A stretch of 64,000 nt of DNA. Source: TMED14 sp002167805. GTDB taxonomy: Bacteria > Bacteroidota > Bacteroidia > Flavobacteriales > Schleiferiaceae. A program made the translations under genes and the position numbers. Shown here in pieces: positions 46,119-55,095 of the stretch. Within the stretch, counting starts at the first letter, position 1, and every line of letters starts with the position of its first letter. The stretch covers positions 49,869-113,868 of the forward strand of contig CBFHHY010000006.1 of the NCBI GenBank assembly GCA_965655795.1. Reading direction: 5' to 3'. The notes below the pieces were generated by a model. It worked only from the letters and a program-made list of their open reading frames with translations, did not search any database and was not told the origin of the DNA.

Positions 46119-46183
46119 ACTTCGACCTTTTCTCCAGAATGTCTACAAGGAAAAGCCTTGATGCACAGCATCAGGGCTTTTTT
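46119..46183 (+). repeat. Junction 2: Y arm + CTAC + X arm (attP/attM-like)
   Basis: The left part, 46119-46146, is 28 nt of repeat Y (27 of 28 identical to 47907-47934). The right part, 46143-46183, is 41 nt of repeat X (identical to 40761-40801). They overlap in CTAC (46143-46146). A Y-core-X order is what a circularised copy of the element, or a tandem head-to-tail pair, would show. The X part again includes the 12-pair terminator hairpin (46153-46179 and T-run). Confidence 0.9.
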
Positions 46184-46246
46184 ATGTTCAGTAGTGAGGG
46201 TTACTTTCTGCTGGTGTTGCAAACCTTAAAATGGTGAAGACAAAAA

Positions 46247-46277
46247 AAAATCTCCATTATACTACAATGGAGATTTT
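46247..46277 (-). terminator. Terminator of the element 2 operon
   Basis: AAAATCTCCATT (46247-46258) pairs perfectly with AATGGAGATTTT (46266-46277), 12 bp, with a 7-base loop. On the minus strand it is followed by nine T. It closes the unit AraC / membrane protein / mini-ORF. Confidence 0.88.
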
Positions 46278-46311
46278 AAGTAAATGATTAAACAGCTGTA
46301 AAATCTAGTCC

Positions 46312-46425
46312 CTATTCTTTAGGGACATTCCACATCATTAACATTGTTCTTGCAATTGTAAATGGATTCTGATCGTTGCCTTGACCCATAAACTCAAACA
46401 TTTTTCCAAATTCAGGTGATTCCAT
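46312..46425 (-). CDS. Mini-ORF (37 residues), gene remnant or small protein
   Basis: The frame reads MESPEFGKMFEFMGQGNDQN and ends IARTMLMMWNVPKE. It is too short to classify. The frame remains open for 12 codons before the ATG (YFLKAQNAL), so this may be the C-terminus of a protein whose front was lost, or a small real gene. It sits between the membrane-protein stop and the operon terminator on the same strand, so it is probably transcribed. Confidence 0.35.
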   Translation of the reverse strand: MESPEFGKMFEFMGQGNDQNPFTIARTMLMMWNVPKE

Positions 46426-46456
46426 TAGCGCATTTTGCGCTTTTAAAAAGTATTGA

Positions 46457-46900
46457 TTAGTCTATGGCTTTTTTCCAACCATAGATGAGCAAGCCTGCTT
46501 GAATAATTAAGAGCACACCGATAAATGGAGGTGGTCCACCACCTTGGAATAGGTGATTGTAGAGAGCCACAAGTAATGTACATCCATGGAATGCACCGAA
46601 TGCAGCGAAGACTTGTTTGTTCACTCGGTTTTCGAGTCGAAATGACCGTAAAACGAGCAACAATAGTCCTACGCCAATCATGTGAGCGGCCGTAACATCG
46701 ACAATACCTTGCGTCCAAAAAATTAAAAAGTCGGCCTCCGCGTAAGTAGTAAGGTCTTCCTCAAAAAACGGTTGCAAGAACCCCACAGGATCTAAAAAAA
46801 CACCTAACAGTAGTCCAAAGCCATTAACGAACTGTATTAAAATACAGAAGAGGTAAATAAGTGATGATTTCATATTGAAAAAGATTAATGATTTCAACAA
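46457..46900 (-). CDS. Small polytopic membrane protein, unknown function
   Basis: A 147-residue protein with four predicted transmembrane helices (about residues 12-34, 62-86, 92-115 and 124-142). Short polar loops include FFEEDLTTYAEADF and HLFQGGGPPPF. An internal ATG at 46873 (MKSSLIYLF) could be the real start. No known motif. It follows the AraC gene by 39 bases on the same strand, so the regulator may control it. Part of element 2. Confidence 0.7.
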   Translation of the reverse strand: MLKSLIFFNMKSSLIYLFCILIQFVNGFGLLLGVFLDPVGFLQPFFEEDLTTYAEADFLIFWTQGIVDVTAAHMIGVGLLLLVLRSFRLENRVNKQVFAAFGAFHGCTLLVALYNHLFQGGGPPPFIGVLLIIQAGLLIYGWKKAID

Positions 46901-46939
46901 ACTTAAAGTCAGTTAATCCATCATAATTGTATCAAACGC

Positions 46940-47779
46940 TTATTCTAATATTATAAATTCTGGAATTAAGCCTTTTTGAGAATTCTGGTAAGCTTTTGGA
47001 GTCATTCCAGCAAATCTTTTGAACGTTCGAGTGAAGTGGGCTGAATCGTAGAAATCTAGGTTGTGGGCGATTTCGGTCAAAGAATGATTTTCGTAGTTGA
47101 GCGTATACATGGCCTTTCGAAACTTCTTATGAAGACGATACTCGTTGTGGGTTACACCGAGCCATTCATTACAAAGTTTGCGCATGTGAGAAGAGGAATA
47201 GTGCAATCGATCAAAATTCAATTCTGTTTCGATTAAGGATGGAATGCTTCCTGAATGAAGGGTTTTAACGGTGGTGATTTTATCTAATGTCTGCTTTGAA
47301 TATCTTGAGGCCTTTAACCTTGCCAACAGGAATTTTTCTAAGTATTGTGCACGGTGTTGAAACGTTGGAAGATTGTTCAAAGTATCTTGCAACTGATTTA
47401 GATTACCCAAAGTAGTAGGTTCAAAATGTAGGTCCTTAATTTCTGATGCTGGAATTTCTAAGATTGCCATCGCGGCGACAGGATTCATCAATACGTTTAT
47501 TGCATTAAGGCTTTTATACCTAGCCTCAACAGGCCTTGTTTGACTGGAAAGAGCAATAACAAACTGGCTTGAATCGTTTGGTAGAAATTGGCTTTTATTT
47601 TTATCGATGTAAAATCTTTCCAATTGGCTTCCCTCTAAAAGAAACAGCAGTTCAACCTTTGAATTAGGTAATGCCAAAAAATGACACGGAGTATCGGATT
47701 TATGCTGAGCTATCATATCTACGATGCCCTTCAATGACTGAGGAATATAAATCTCAATTTCCGAGTTTTTATCTGCCAT
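46940..47779 (-). CDS. AraC family transcriptional regulator
   Basis: A 279-residue regulator. The N-terminal part (about 1-170) is a cupin-like or unknown sensor domain. The C-terminal part has the two helix-turn-helix motifs of AraC: LHYSSSHMRKLCNEWLGVTHNEY and LTEIAHNLDFYDSAHFTRTFKRF, closing with GMTPKAYQNSQ. No signal or membrane segment is visible. It is the first gene of the element 2 operon and the likely local regulator of the membrane protein downstream. Confidence 0.9.
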   Translation of the reverse strand: MADKNSEIEIYIPQSLKGIVDMIAQHKSDTPCHFLALPNSKVELLFLLEGSQLERFYIDKNKSQFLPNDSSQFVIALSSQTRPVEARYKSLNAINVLMNPVAAMAILEIPASEIKDLHFEPTTLGNLNQLQDTLNNLPTFQHRAQYLEKFLLARLKASRYSKQTLDKITTVKTLHSGSIPSLIETELNFDRLHYSSSHMRKLCNEWLGVTHNEYRLHKKFRKAMYTLNYENHSLTEIAHNLDFYDSAHFTRTFKRFAGMTPKAYQNSQKGLIPEFIILE

Positions 47780-47906
47780 GACCTGTTACCAATTATAAAA
47801 TGGAAAGTATGCTTTATTTAATTCAATGACGCGCTATTGAGGCTATTGGACTTATTTGATAATTGAAATTTAACTTAAAGATCGTTTATTTAGTCATTCA
47901 AATTGA

Positions 47907-47934
47907 ACTTTGACCTTTTCTCCAGAATGTCTAC
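47907..47934 (+). repeat. Junction 3: Y arm + CTAC (attR-like)
   Basis: 28 nt, 27 identical to 46119-46146, ending in the core CTAC at 47931-47934. To the right follows neither X nor tRNA but TAAAGGGGACTCATCGG, which begins an ordinary terminator. Joining 40760 to 47931 would restore tRNA-CTAC-terminator, the likely empty site. Confidence 0.88.
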
Positions 47935-47941
47935 TAAAGGG

Positions 47942-47981
47942 GACTCATCGGTATTTTTTATCGGTGAGTCTTTTCTTTTTC
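47942..47981 (+). terminator. Displaced original terminator of tRNA-fMet (inferred)
   Basis: GACTCATCGGTA (47942-47953) folds onto the segment ending TCGGTGAGTC (47961-47970), 11-12 pairs with two G-U, followed by TTTTCTTTTTC. No plus-strand gene lies just upstream, so its natural client is probably the tRNA now 7.2 kb away. Confidence 0.75.
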
Positions 47982-48045
47982 TTCCAATTTCTGCTGCATT
48001 TTTAGTCAGTATATTTTTTTGATTCAGAAAAAAAGAAACCAAGGA

Positions 48046-49626
48046 CTAAAGCAAATATTCAGTGGTGATAAAATTAGACGACTTGGAATCGAGCAATTTT
48101 TCAATTATCTCTTTATTCCCGCTATTTGATTTTGCTGCAAGAAATGTTCGAATTGAAAATGATCTTAGAGCATCGTATACGCTTAAGGTTCCAACTGCTG
48201 AATTTTTTCTCCCAGTAAAAGGATACACATCGGGTCCTCGTTGACAGGCAGAGTTAAGGTTAACTCTGCAGACTAGGTTCGCTAAAGAATCAATTAAAGG
48301 TCCTATTTCATCAACATTTTTACCGAATAAACTCACCTGTTGACCAAAATTTGAAGTTGACATATCATTCAAGGGCTCATCAATATTTTTGAAAGAAACT
48401 ATTGGAATTATGGGACCAAACTGTTCTTCATGAAAAAGTTGCATTTTATCATTTACAGGATATACGACAGCTGGGTAAGAATAATTTTTTAATTGCTGAC
48501 CACCTTTTTCATTAATAATTTTTGCACCATGGTCTATTGCATCTTTTAATAAGGTTTGAATGTAAGCAGGCTTCGAAGGTTCTGGGAGTGGTGTCAAAAA
48601 TGTATCTTCCCAAGGCATCCCATATTTCAACTCATCGACAGCTTTTGAAAACCGGAGGTTAAATTCTTCAACTATAGACTCGTGAATGTATAATATCTTT
48701 AGTGCTGTGCACCTTTGACCGTTATAAGATAATGTTCCTGAAATACATTCTTGTATAGTATGGTCTAGATCTGCATCTGGTAGAACTATTCCTGGGTTTT
48801 TCGCTTCTAGCCCTAGAATCAATCTCAATCTATTCTTATTGGGATGCAAATCTTGAAGTGAAACTGCAGAAGAACTATGGCCGATCAATGCAAGAACATC
48901 TATAATTCCAGTTTTCATTATCGGTCCAGCGATATTTCTTCCCCTTCCGAAGAGTATATTTACGACACCAGGAGGAAAACTATCCTTAAATGCCTTCAGC
49001 AAAGGAGTGATAAGTAAAACACCTTGTTTTGCTGGCTTAAAAATTGTGGTGTTCCCCATTATTATTGCCGGAATCAATAAAGAGAAAGTTTCATTCAAAG
49101 GATAATTATAAGGTCCCAGACATAATACCACCCCCAATGGGCCTCTTCTAATATGTGCTAAAACGCCTCCTTCATGTTGGAAATTAGCTCCCTTACGATC
49201 TAAATTTTTATATGCCTCAATGGTATCATTGATATAATCAATTGTTCTATCAAACTCTTTGTAAGAGTCAGATTTGTTTTTACAGATTTCCCACATCAGA
49301 AGAAGAGCCACTTCATCCCGATGAGGTTTCATTTTTTCAATGAAAGTTTCTAAACATTTAATTCTTTGAGAAACTTTCATAGTGGGCCATAACCCTTTGC
49401 CTCTATCATAGGCTTTCTGCGCTGCTGAAGCAGCTTCTAAAGCTGTTTCAGAATCAATATCTGGAACAGAACCCAAAAATGTTGGAATTATCTCGTCTTT
49501 GTTATTTTTTGATTGTATCGATGAAAAAACCTTTGACGTTTTCCCGTGCCATTTTCTTAAATCACCATCTATTAAGTATTCATCGGAATAGTATGGGGTT
49601 AATTGAAATTGTGGCGGAATTTTCAA
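48046..49626 (-). CDS. Aldehyde dehydrogenase, NADP-dependent GAPDH (GapN)-like
   Basis: A 526-residue aldehyde dehydrogenase. Motifs are RRGPLGVVLCLGPYNYPLNE, TTIFKPAKQGVL, and the catalytic NGQRCTALK with Cys306. The usual ELGG stretch before it is replaced by LGLEAKNPGIVLPDADLD, so the general-base glutamate is shifted by two positions relative to typical enzymes. By memory this variant occurs in GapN-like proteins annotated as NADP-dependent glyceraldehyde-3-phosphate dehydrogenase; substrate not proven. There is no same-strand partner. Confidence 0.8.
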   Translation of the reverse strand: MKIPPQFQLTPYYSDEYLIDGDLRKWHGKTSKVFSSIQSKNNKDEIIPTFLGSVPDIDSETALEAASAAQKAYDRGKGLWPTMKVSQRIKCLETFIEKMKPHRDEVALLLMWEICKNKSDSYKEFDRTIDYINDTIEAYKNLDRKGANFQHEGGVLAHIRRGPLGVVLCLGPYNYPLNETFSLLIPAIIMGNTTIFKPAKQGVLLITPLLKAFKDSFPPGVVNILFGRGRNIAGPIMKTGIIDVLALIGHSSSAVSLQDLHPNKNRLRLILGLEAKNPGIVLPDADLDHTIQECISGTLSYNGQRCTALKILYIHESIVEEFNLRFSKAVDELKYGMPWEDTFLTPLPEPSKPAYIQTLLKDAIDHGAKIINEKGGQQLKNYSYPAVVYPVNDKMQLFHEEQFGPIIPIVSFKNIDEPLNDMSTSNFGQQVSLFGKNVDEIGPLIDSLANLVCRVNLNSACQRGPDVYPFTGRKNSAVGTLSVYDALRSFSIRTFLAAKSNSGNKEIIEKLLDSKSSNFITTEYLL

Positions 49627-49666
49627 GGTAAAAAATGTTTTTTGTGTTTAATTAAATTATATCCAA

Positions 49667-49774
49667 CTATAGTAACTTGATTCCTGCGAAAAATGTTCTT
49701 GGCTCAGATGGCCCAAAGATAAAATTACTTTCTCTATTTTTTCCAAAGAAGTTTTTAAGCGAATATAATAAAAG
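49667..49774 (-). pseudogene. C-terminal remnant of a TonB-dependent receptor
   Basis: Directly after the glycosyltransferase stop, in the same frame, 35 codons read LKNFFGKNRESNFIFGPSEP and end RTFFAGIKLL before TAG at 49669-49667. NFIFGPxEPRTxFAGIK is the last beta-strand signature of TonB-dependent receptors. No start codon or other part of a receptor is left, so this is a scar of a deletion or rearrangement that joined two formerly separate regions. Confidence 0.7.
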
Positions 49775-50866
49775 TTAGCCTTGACTAACTTTTAAAATTG
49801 TTTTATAGACCTCTAAAGTTTTTTTTATGGTCGATTCGATTTTTAATTCTCTTAACAAGAATATATTGGCAGATTCACCTAACTTATTCGCATACTTATA
49901 GTCGCCATTTAACTCTTTAATAGCTTTTGCAATGGCTTTAGGGTCTTTAACAGGAACTATTTTACCTGAAACCTCGTCTTTAATAATTTCTTGAGGGCCA
50001 CCGCTGCACGTTGCAATTATCGGTTTTGAATATGCCATTGCCTCAATTAATGTTTTTGCCAACCCTTCTGATATTGAGGGTTGAACATAAATATCACAGG
50101 CTTTAATATGTGGTCGAATATCCTCAACATCTCCGATACCGTGAAGGCGAGAACTATTGGATAATTTGCTTATTTTTTGGTGAAATTGATTTGTATCTGT
50201 ACCCTTTCCAATAAATACAAAATGCAAGTCATCGAATTCTTCTAAAATCTGAGTAGCTTGAATTAAATAATCAACGCCTTTTACCGGCCTTAAGTGAGCA
50301 ACGCAGGTGATGATTTTGCAATTGGGATTGATGCTCTTAAACGCATACTCGAATTTATTTATCGGATGGAACCAATTTATATCTACACCTTTTTTAATTA
50401 CGTGAAGCTTATCTGAATTTATCACTCGCTGTTTTACAAGTGAGGACTTGACATAATCACTAATGCAAATAACCGCATTCACTTTTGGATGAAAATGGGA
50501 AAAATAGGCCGATAAATCGTGCCAATAAGGGCCTTTCGCACCCCGGTAAGTTATAATTTTCACATTGATACCGCTAGCAGCCCTAATCCCTGCAGGAATT
50601 GACTTCGAATTAAATAAATGTAATATGTCATAATCTTCATTCGATAACTCTTTTCTTATTGGAGCGACACTCCGGTAAGAGAATCTACTTTCTGGATGGT
50701 GAGGGATTACTTTTATCCCTGCTTCTCTGAAAATGTTTTTGAAAGGGGAGTCTGAATTTGTCATTATAGTTATTAAGACTCCCAATTTGGCTAGACCTAT
50801 AAAAACTTCAGCCTCCGATCTATGCCTAACCAAGTTTGTATAACGACTAATTACTAAAACCCTCAT
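49775..50866 (-). CDS. Glycosyltransferase family 4
   Basis: A 363-residue GT-B glycosyltransferase. The C-terminal half has the family 4 donor-site pattern VAHLRPVKGVDYLIQATQIL, FVFIGKGTD, IKACDIYVQPSISEGLAKTLIEAMAYSKPIIATCSGGPQEII, with the E(x7)E motif in EGLAKTLIE. It has no membrane segment and is probably peripheral at the inner membrane, adding a sugar to a cell-surface glycan. The acceptor and sugar are unknown. It diverges from the giant secreted protein with a 69-base gap. Confidence 0.88.
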   Translation of the reverse strand: MRVLVISRYTNLVRHRSEAEVFIGLAKLGVLITIMTNSDSPFKNIFREAGIKVIPHHPESRFSYRSVAPIRKELSNEDYDILHLFNSKSIPAGIRAASGINVKIITYRGAKGPYWHDLSAYFSHFHPKVNAVICISDYVKSSLVKQRVINSDKLHVIKKGVDINWFHPINKFEYAFKSINPNCKIITCVAHLRPVKGVDYLIQATQILEEFDDLHFVFIGKGTDTNQFHQKISKLSNSSRLHGIGDVEDIRPHIKACDIYVQPSISEGLAKTLIEAMAYSKPIIATCSGGPQEIIKDEVSGKIVPVKDPKAIAKAIKELNGDYKYANKLGESANIFLLRELKIESTIKKTLEVYKTILKVSQG

Positions 50867-50935
50867 TATTGCTGAAGGTAAATCATTTTGTAGATTTATA
50901 AAAGACTATCTCCTTGATTATTAATTTCTTCTGAT

Positions 50936-53900
50936 ATGAAAAACCCTTATTCACTATTTCTACTTATCATAACTATTTTTTTCACCACTGGCTATACTTA
51001 TGCCCAAAGTGAGCCAAATAATTCTTGGATTGATGGAATGCAAGATTACACTATCAACTTCAATAACGTTGTTAATGTTTTTGAAGATGAATATAGAGGT
51101 AAGCCATATCAAAAAGGTCACGGATGGAAGCAATTTAAGCGATGGCAAAATTTTATGGAGCCTCGAGTAGATATTGATGGTAATCGACCGCATCCTGCAC
51201 TTTGGTATAATGCAGTGAATCAGCAAAACTTAGTTACCCAAAATTTTGGCAATTGGTCGCCCATGGGGCCATTCGATGCACCAGGGTCATCGAACAGCAA
51301 TGGTATTGGAAGAATAAATCACGTCGCTTTTCATCCTACGAATCATGATACCATTTTTGCCGGTGCACCTTCTGGCGGACTTTGGGTTAGCTATAACGAT
51401 GGAATATCATGGCAAACTTTTACTGATGATTTAACGAATATAGGTGTTAGTGATTTAGCCATAGACCCCAATAACCCGGATACCATGTATCTTGCTACAG
51501 GAGACCGTGACGCAGGAGACACATACAGCTTTGGGCTTATGAAATCTACAGACGGAGGAGTGACTTGGGGATCGACAGGACTCAGCTATTCGGTTTCATC
51601 TGGAAAAAGAGTTACTCGCGTTTTAGTCCACCCCAAAAGCTCAAATATTATCATTGTTGCTACTCGAGACGGAATGTACCAAAGCACAAACTATGGAGTT
51701 AGTTTTAGTCTCAAACAATCTGGACCTTTTAATTCTCTGTCAATGGTAAATGGTGGCTCTGATACACTATTTGCAGGAACTACAGGAGGTTCAGCGACAG
51801 TATATCGAAGCACCAATGGAGGGTCAAGCTGGTCTTTGGTAAACTTAGGATTGCCTTCTTCAGGAATCAATCGAGTTGAAGTTGCTGTAAGTCCGAGCTC
51901 GCCGAATAAAATCTATGCTGTTTATGGAGCTTCAAACAGTGGGTTCTACGGTTTATATTCAAGTTCAAACTATGGTAATACCTGGACTCAGAAAAGCACA
52001 AGTCCCAATATTTTAGGTTGGGAAGCTAATGGTTCGGGAACTGGCGGACAATCCTGGTATGACCTAACCCTTGCCGTAGATCCAAATAATTCAAATACAA
52101 TATATGTTGGTGGGGTAAACATTTGGAAAAGCACTAATGGTGGGTCATCATGGTCAATTAACGCGCATTGGTATGGAGCAAATGGATTGCCATATGTTCA
52201 TGCAGATCACCACCATGCAGGCTTTCGGCCAAACTCCTCTGAATTCTATCTCGGAACCGATGGAGGAGTTTATAAAACTTCAAATGGTGGGTCTTCCTGG
52301 ACAGCACTGAACGATGGAATGAATATCACTCAATATTATAAAATCAGTCAAAGCCAAACAGACACCACTTTATTAATAGGCGGATCTCAAGATAATGGAA
52401 CGCATCTAAGAACCTCAACTACAAATTGGAATCGAGTTGTGGGTGGAGATGGAATGGATAATGATGTAGATCCCAATACAAACAATACTCTATATGCTTC
52501 CATTTACTACGGGGAATTCTACAAAAGCACCAATGGTGGAAATAACTTTAGCTCTATTAATACGAATCTAAGTCCTGCTGGAAGTGGAAACTGGGTCACT
52601 CCATTCAAATGTGACCCAAATACTTCAAATACTATTTATGCAGGCTTCAAGAAAATCTGGAAAAGTACAAATGCCGGCATTTCATGGTCAGCAACATCAT
52701 CAAACAATATTAGTGGGAATTCCAATATTGATGAATTTGAAATTGCCCCCTCGAATAGTAGTTATATATACGCCTTAATAAATCGAAGAATATTTCTTTC
52801 TACCAACGGTGGTAGCACCTGGATCGATCGATCAAATAATGGAAATTTATCCCCTCAATACAGTATTTTAGGAGTGGACATCGATGATGCAGATCCATTA
52901 CATGTAGTTATTTCCTGCTCGGGTTATAACAACTCAAATAAAGTTTTTGAATCTACCAATGGAGGACAGCAATGGACAAATATATCAAGCGGCCTCCCTG
53001 CAGTCCCTGCTAATTGCGCTCAGTTTGAAGGTGGAAATTCTAATGGCATCTATGTGGGTACAGATATTGGCGTATACTTTCGTGATGCGACAACTTCAGG
53101 ATGGGTTTCTTTTAATGATAACTTACCTAATGTAATTGTCAATGATTTAGAATTATTGGGGTCAAAAGATATCCTGAGAATAGGAACTTATGGCCGAGGT
53201 GTTTGGCAAAGTCCCACATATAATTCAATGCCTAACCCACCAGCTGTTCAATTTACCATTGAACCAAGTAATACATGCTCCTTAGCGGATACGGTCCAGT
53301 TGATTGATCAAAGTAGTGGATCTCCAACATCATGGAGCTGGCAGATAACCCCAAATAATGCGGTATATATAAATGGAACAACTGATACCAGTCAATCTCC
53401 TTTTGTCATATTCAATTCTGGTGGGAGTTATTCCGTTAAACTTACAGTAACAAATCAATATGGGTCGAATGATTCAACTTATAACAACGCTCTAGAAATT
53501 GGAGGCAACTCCTTGCCTTATAATGAGGATTTTGAAGCAGGTTTTTCCAAATGGACTATTAATAATCCTGACAATGGAGTGACTTGGGAACATGTTACAG
53601 TGGCTGGAAATAGCCCTGGAGATAAGGCTATGCGATTAAATCACTTTAATTACAACTCAGTTGGGCAAATCGATGAACTCATATCTCCAATACTGAATTT
53701 CTCAGGAGATACATTAATTGAATTAGATTTCGAATATGCATATCGTGGTTACAATGCAACTTACAAGGATTCCTTGAAGATATATGTGTCCTCGGATTGT
53801 GGACAAAGTTGGAATTTAGCAGCTGCTTTTGGCGACGGAGGGACTCCAAACTGGAGGACAGGATTATATAATAATAGCAATTGGACACCAGCAACTTCGG

Positions 53901-54991
53901 CAGATTGGTGTACCAATTCATCCCTGGCTTCGTGCCCTTCAGTCAGTCTAGATAATTATTCAGGCATTAGCGGAGTTCAAATTAAGTTTGTTTCCGTCAA
54001 TGGATATGGAAACAACTTTTACCTAGATAATATATCTGTTACAGGAATTCCGAATTGTGCGTCCTATGTAACCCAAACCATAGATACATGTGCTATGGCA
54101 TACACTTGGATCGATGGCGTAACATATACCTCAAGTACATCCTCTCCTCAATATGCTTTGACCCAAGCAAATGGATGCGACTCGGTAATTACATTAAATC
54201 TTATTCTAAATCAGCCAGATGCTGTAACGCAGACAGTCAACGCTTGCGGAAGTTACACATGGATTGATGGTATCAATTACACCTCTTCGACATCATCACC
54301 TAGTGTTACACTCACAAATATTCACGGATGTGATTCTGTTGTAAGTTTGAATCTAACCATTAGCAATCAAACTACAGCGGGGACTGATATTATAACTGCG
54401 TGTTCGAGTCATCAATGGATTGATGGTGTGACATATACATCTTCAACATCATCACCAACTTATGTTTTAACAGGAAGTAACGGATGTGATTCAACGGTAA
54501 CGCTTAACCTTACGATTATCACTGTCAATACCTCGGTAGTCCAAAATGGAACAACACTTACTGCTCAGGCAACTTCGGCAACATTCCTATGGATAGACTG
54601 CAGTACGATGGCAATTGTTCCAGGACAGATGAGTTCGATATTCACTCCAACGACAAATGGCATATATGCTGTTATAGTTACTCAAAATGGATGTTCAGAT
54701 ACATCTTCTTGTTTCACTGTATCTGGAATTGATCTTGATGAAAATGATATAATTCTGAAATTAAAAGTTATTCCAAACCCTAACCATGGGGATTTTAAAT
54801 TAATCCGAAGCGATGCAAATAATGAATCTGAACTTATTATTTATTCAAGTGATGCAAAAGTTATTTATCGAGGGAATTGGTCAGCAGGAAAAGATGAGAA
54901 AAAACTAAACTTAGATTTAAGTCCAGGGATTTATCATGCGGCTCTAACAGACAGAAATCAAACACTATTTTTCAAAATAGAAATATTCTAG
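50936..54991 (+). CDS. Giant T9SS-secreted BNR/sortilin-like protein with PKD domain and sorting tail
   Basis: A 1351-residue exported protein. A signal peptide covers about residues 1-23 (TYAQ). About residues 100-760 form sortilin/VPS10-like BNR propellers with many STNGGSSW or STDGGVTW Asp-box turns. A PKD domain lies at about 775-860 (VQFTIEPSNTCSLADTVQL, SGGSYSVKLTVTNQYG). A jelly-roll binding domain lies at about 865-1035 (LPYNEDFEAGFSKWTINN). Three repeats with WIDGxxYTSSTSSP follow (about 1041-1195), then a type A T9SS sorting domain (about 1270-1351: VIPNPNHGDFKL ... GIYHAAL). It would cross the outer membrane by the GldKLMN machine. The binding target or activity is unknown. Confidence 0.9.
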   Translation: MKNPYSLFLLIITIFFTTGYTYAQSEPNNSWIDGMQDYTINFNNVVNVFEDEYRGKPYQKGHGWKQFKRWQNFMEPRVDIDGNRPHPALWYNAVNQQNLVTQNFGNWSPMGPFDAPGSSNSNGIGRINHVAFHPTNHDTIFAGAPSGGLWVSYNDGISWQTFTDDLTNIGVSDLAIDPNNPDTMYLATGDRDAGDTYSFGLMKSTDGGVTWGSTGLSYSVSSGKRVTRVLVHPKSSNIIIVATRDGMYQSTNYGVSFSLKQSGPFNSLSMVNGGSDTLFAGTTGGSATVYRSTNGGSSWSLVNLGLPSSGINRVEVAVSPSSPNKIYAVYGASNSGFYGLYSSSNYGNTWTQKSTSPNILGWEANGSGTGGQSWYDLTLAVDPNNSNTIYVGGVNIWKSTNGGSSWSINAHWYGANGLPYVHADHHHAGFRPNSSEFYLGTDGGVYKTSNGGSSWTALNDGMNITQYYKISQSQTDTTLLIGGSQDNGTHLRTSTTNWNRVVGGDGMDNDVDPNTNNTLYASIYYGEFYKSTNGGNNFSSINTNLSPAGSGNWVTPFKCDPNTSNTIYAGFKKIWKSTNAGISWSATSSNNISGNSNIDEFEIAPSNSSYIYALINRRIFLSTNGGSTWIDRSNNGNLSPQYSILGVDIDDADPLHVVISCSGYNNSNKVFESTNGGQQWTNISSGLPAVPANCAQFEGGNSNGIYVGTDIGVYFRDATTSGWVSFNDNLPNVIVNDLELLGSKDILRIGTYGRGVWQSPTYNSMPNPPAVQFTIEPSNTCSLADTVQLIDQSSGSPTSWSWQITPNNAVYINGTTDTSQSPFVIFNSGGSYSVKLTVTNQYGSNDSTYNNALEIGGNSLPYNEDFEAGFSKWTINNPDNGVTWEHVTVAGNSPGDKAMRLNHFNYNSVGQIDELISPILNFSGDTLIELDFEYAYRGYNATYKDSLKIYVSSDCGQSWNLAAAFGDGGTPNWRTGLYNNSNWTPATSADWCTNSSLASCPSVSLDNYSGISGVQIKFVSVNGYGNNFYLDNISVTGIPNCASYVTQTIDTCAMAYTWIDGVTYTSSTSSPQYALTQANGCDSVITLNLILNQPDAVTQTVNACGSYTWIDGINYTSSTSSPSVTLTNIHGCDSVVSLNLTISNQTTAGTDIITACSSHQWIDGVTYTSSTSSPTYVLTGSNGCDSTVTLNLTIITVNTSVVQNGTTLTAQATSATFLWIDCSTMAIVPGQMSSIFTPTTNGIYAVIVTQNGCSDTSSCFTVSGIDLDENDIILKLKVIPNPNHGDFKLIRSDANNESELIIYSSDAKVIYRGNWSAGKDEKKLNLDLSPGIYHAALTDRNQTLFFKIEIF
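54056..54520 (+). repeat. Three in-frame repeats of about 50-55 residues
   Basis: The coding repeats each contain an opening Cys, (Y/Q)WIDG(V/I)xYTSSTSSP, and a closing NGCDS-type (or HGCDS) V-x-LNLT stretch. The paired cysteines suggest one disulfide per unit. Boundaries are approximate. Confidence 0.8.
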
Positions 54992-55095
54992 TAACCCGTT
55001 AAGTATAGAAAGCAAGTAGACAATATTATCTTTTTATTATTCAATTAGCTTCTAACTTTGAATAGAAATTATTTTGATGAAAAAAATCTTTATTC

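Larger units (their letters stand above)
46143..47934. mobile_element. Element 2: second integrase-less island in tandem (about 1.8 kb)
   Basis: Between CTAC cores at 46143-46146 and 47931-47934, with repeat X on the left and repeat Y on the right, exactly as in element 1. The cargo is an AraC-type regulator, a small membrane protein and a mini-ORF, all on the minus strand. The interior shares no visible sequence with element 1 beyond the end modules, so the two are related by their ends only. There is no recombinase gene. Confidence 0.7.

Noticed and set aside
46119..46146. Repeat Y as the 3' part of another tRNA.
   Set aside because: It has a TTCGA stretch but no acceptor or T-stem pairing and no match to the fMet 3' half.
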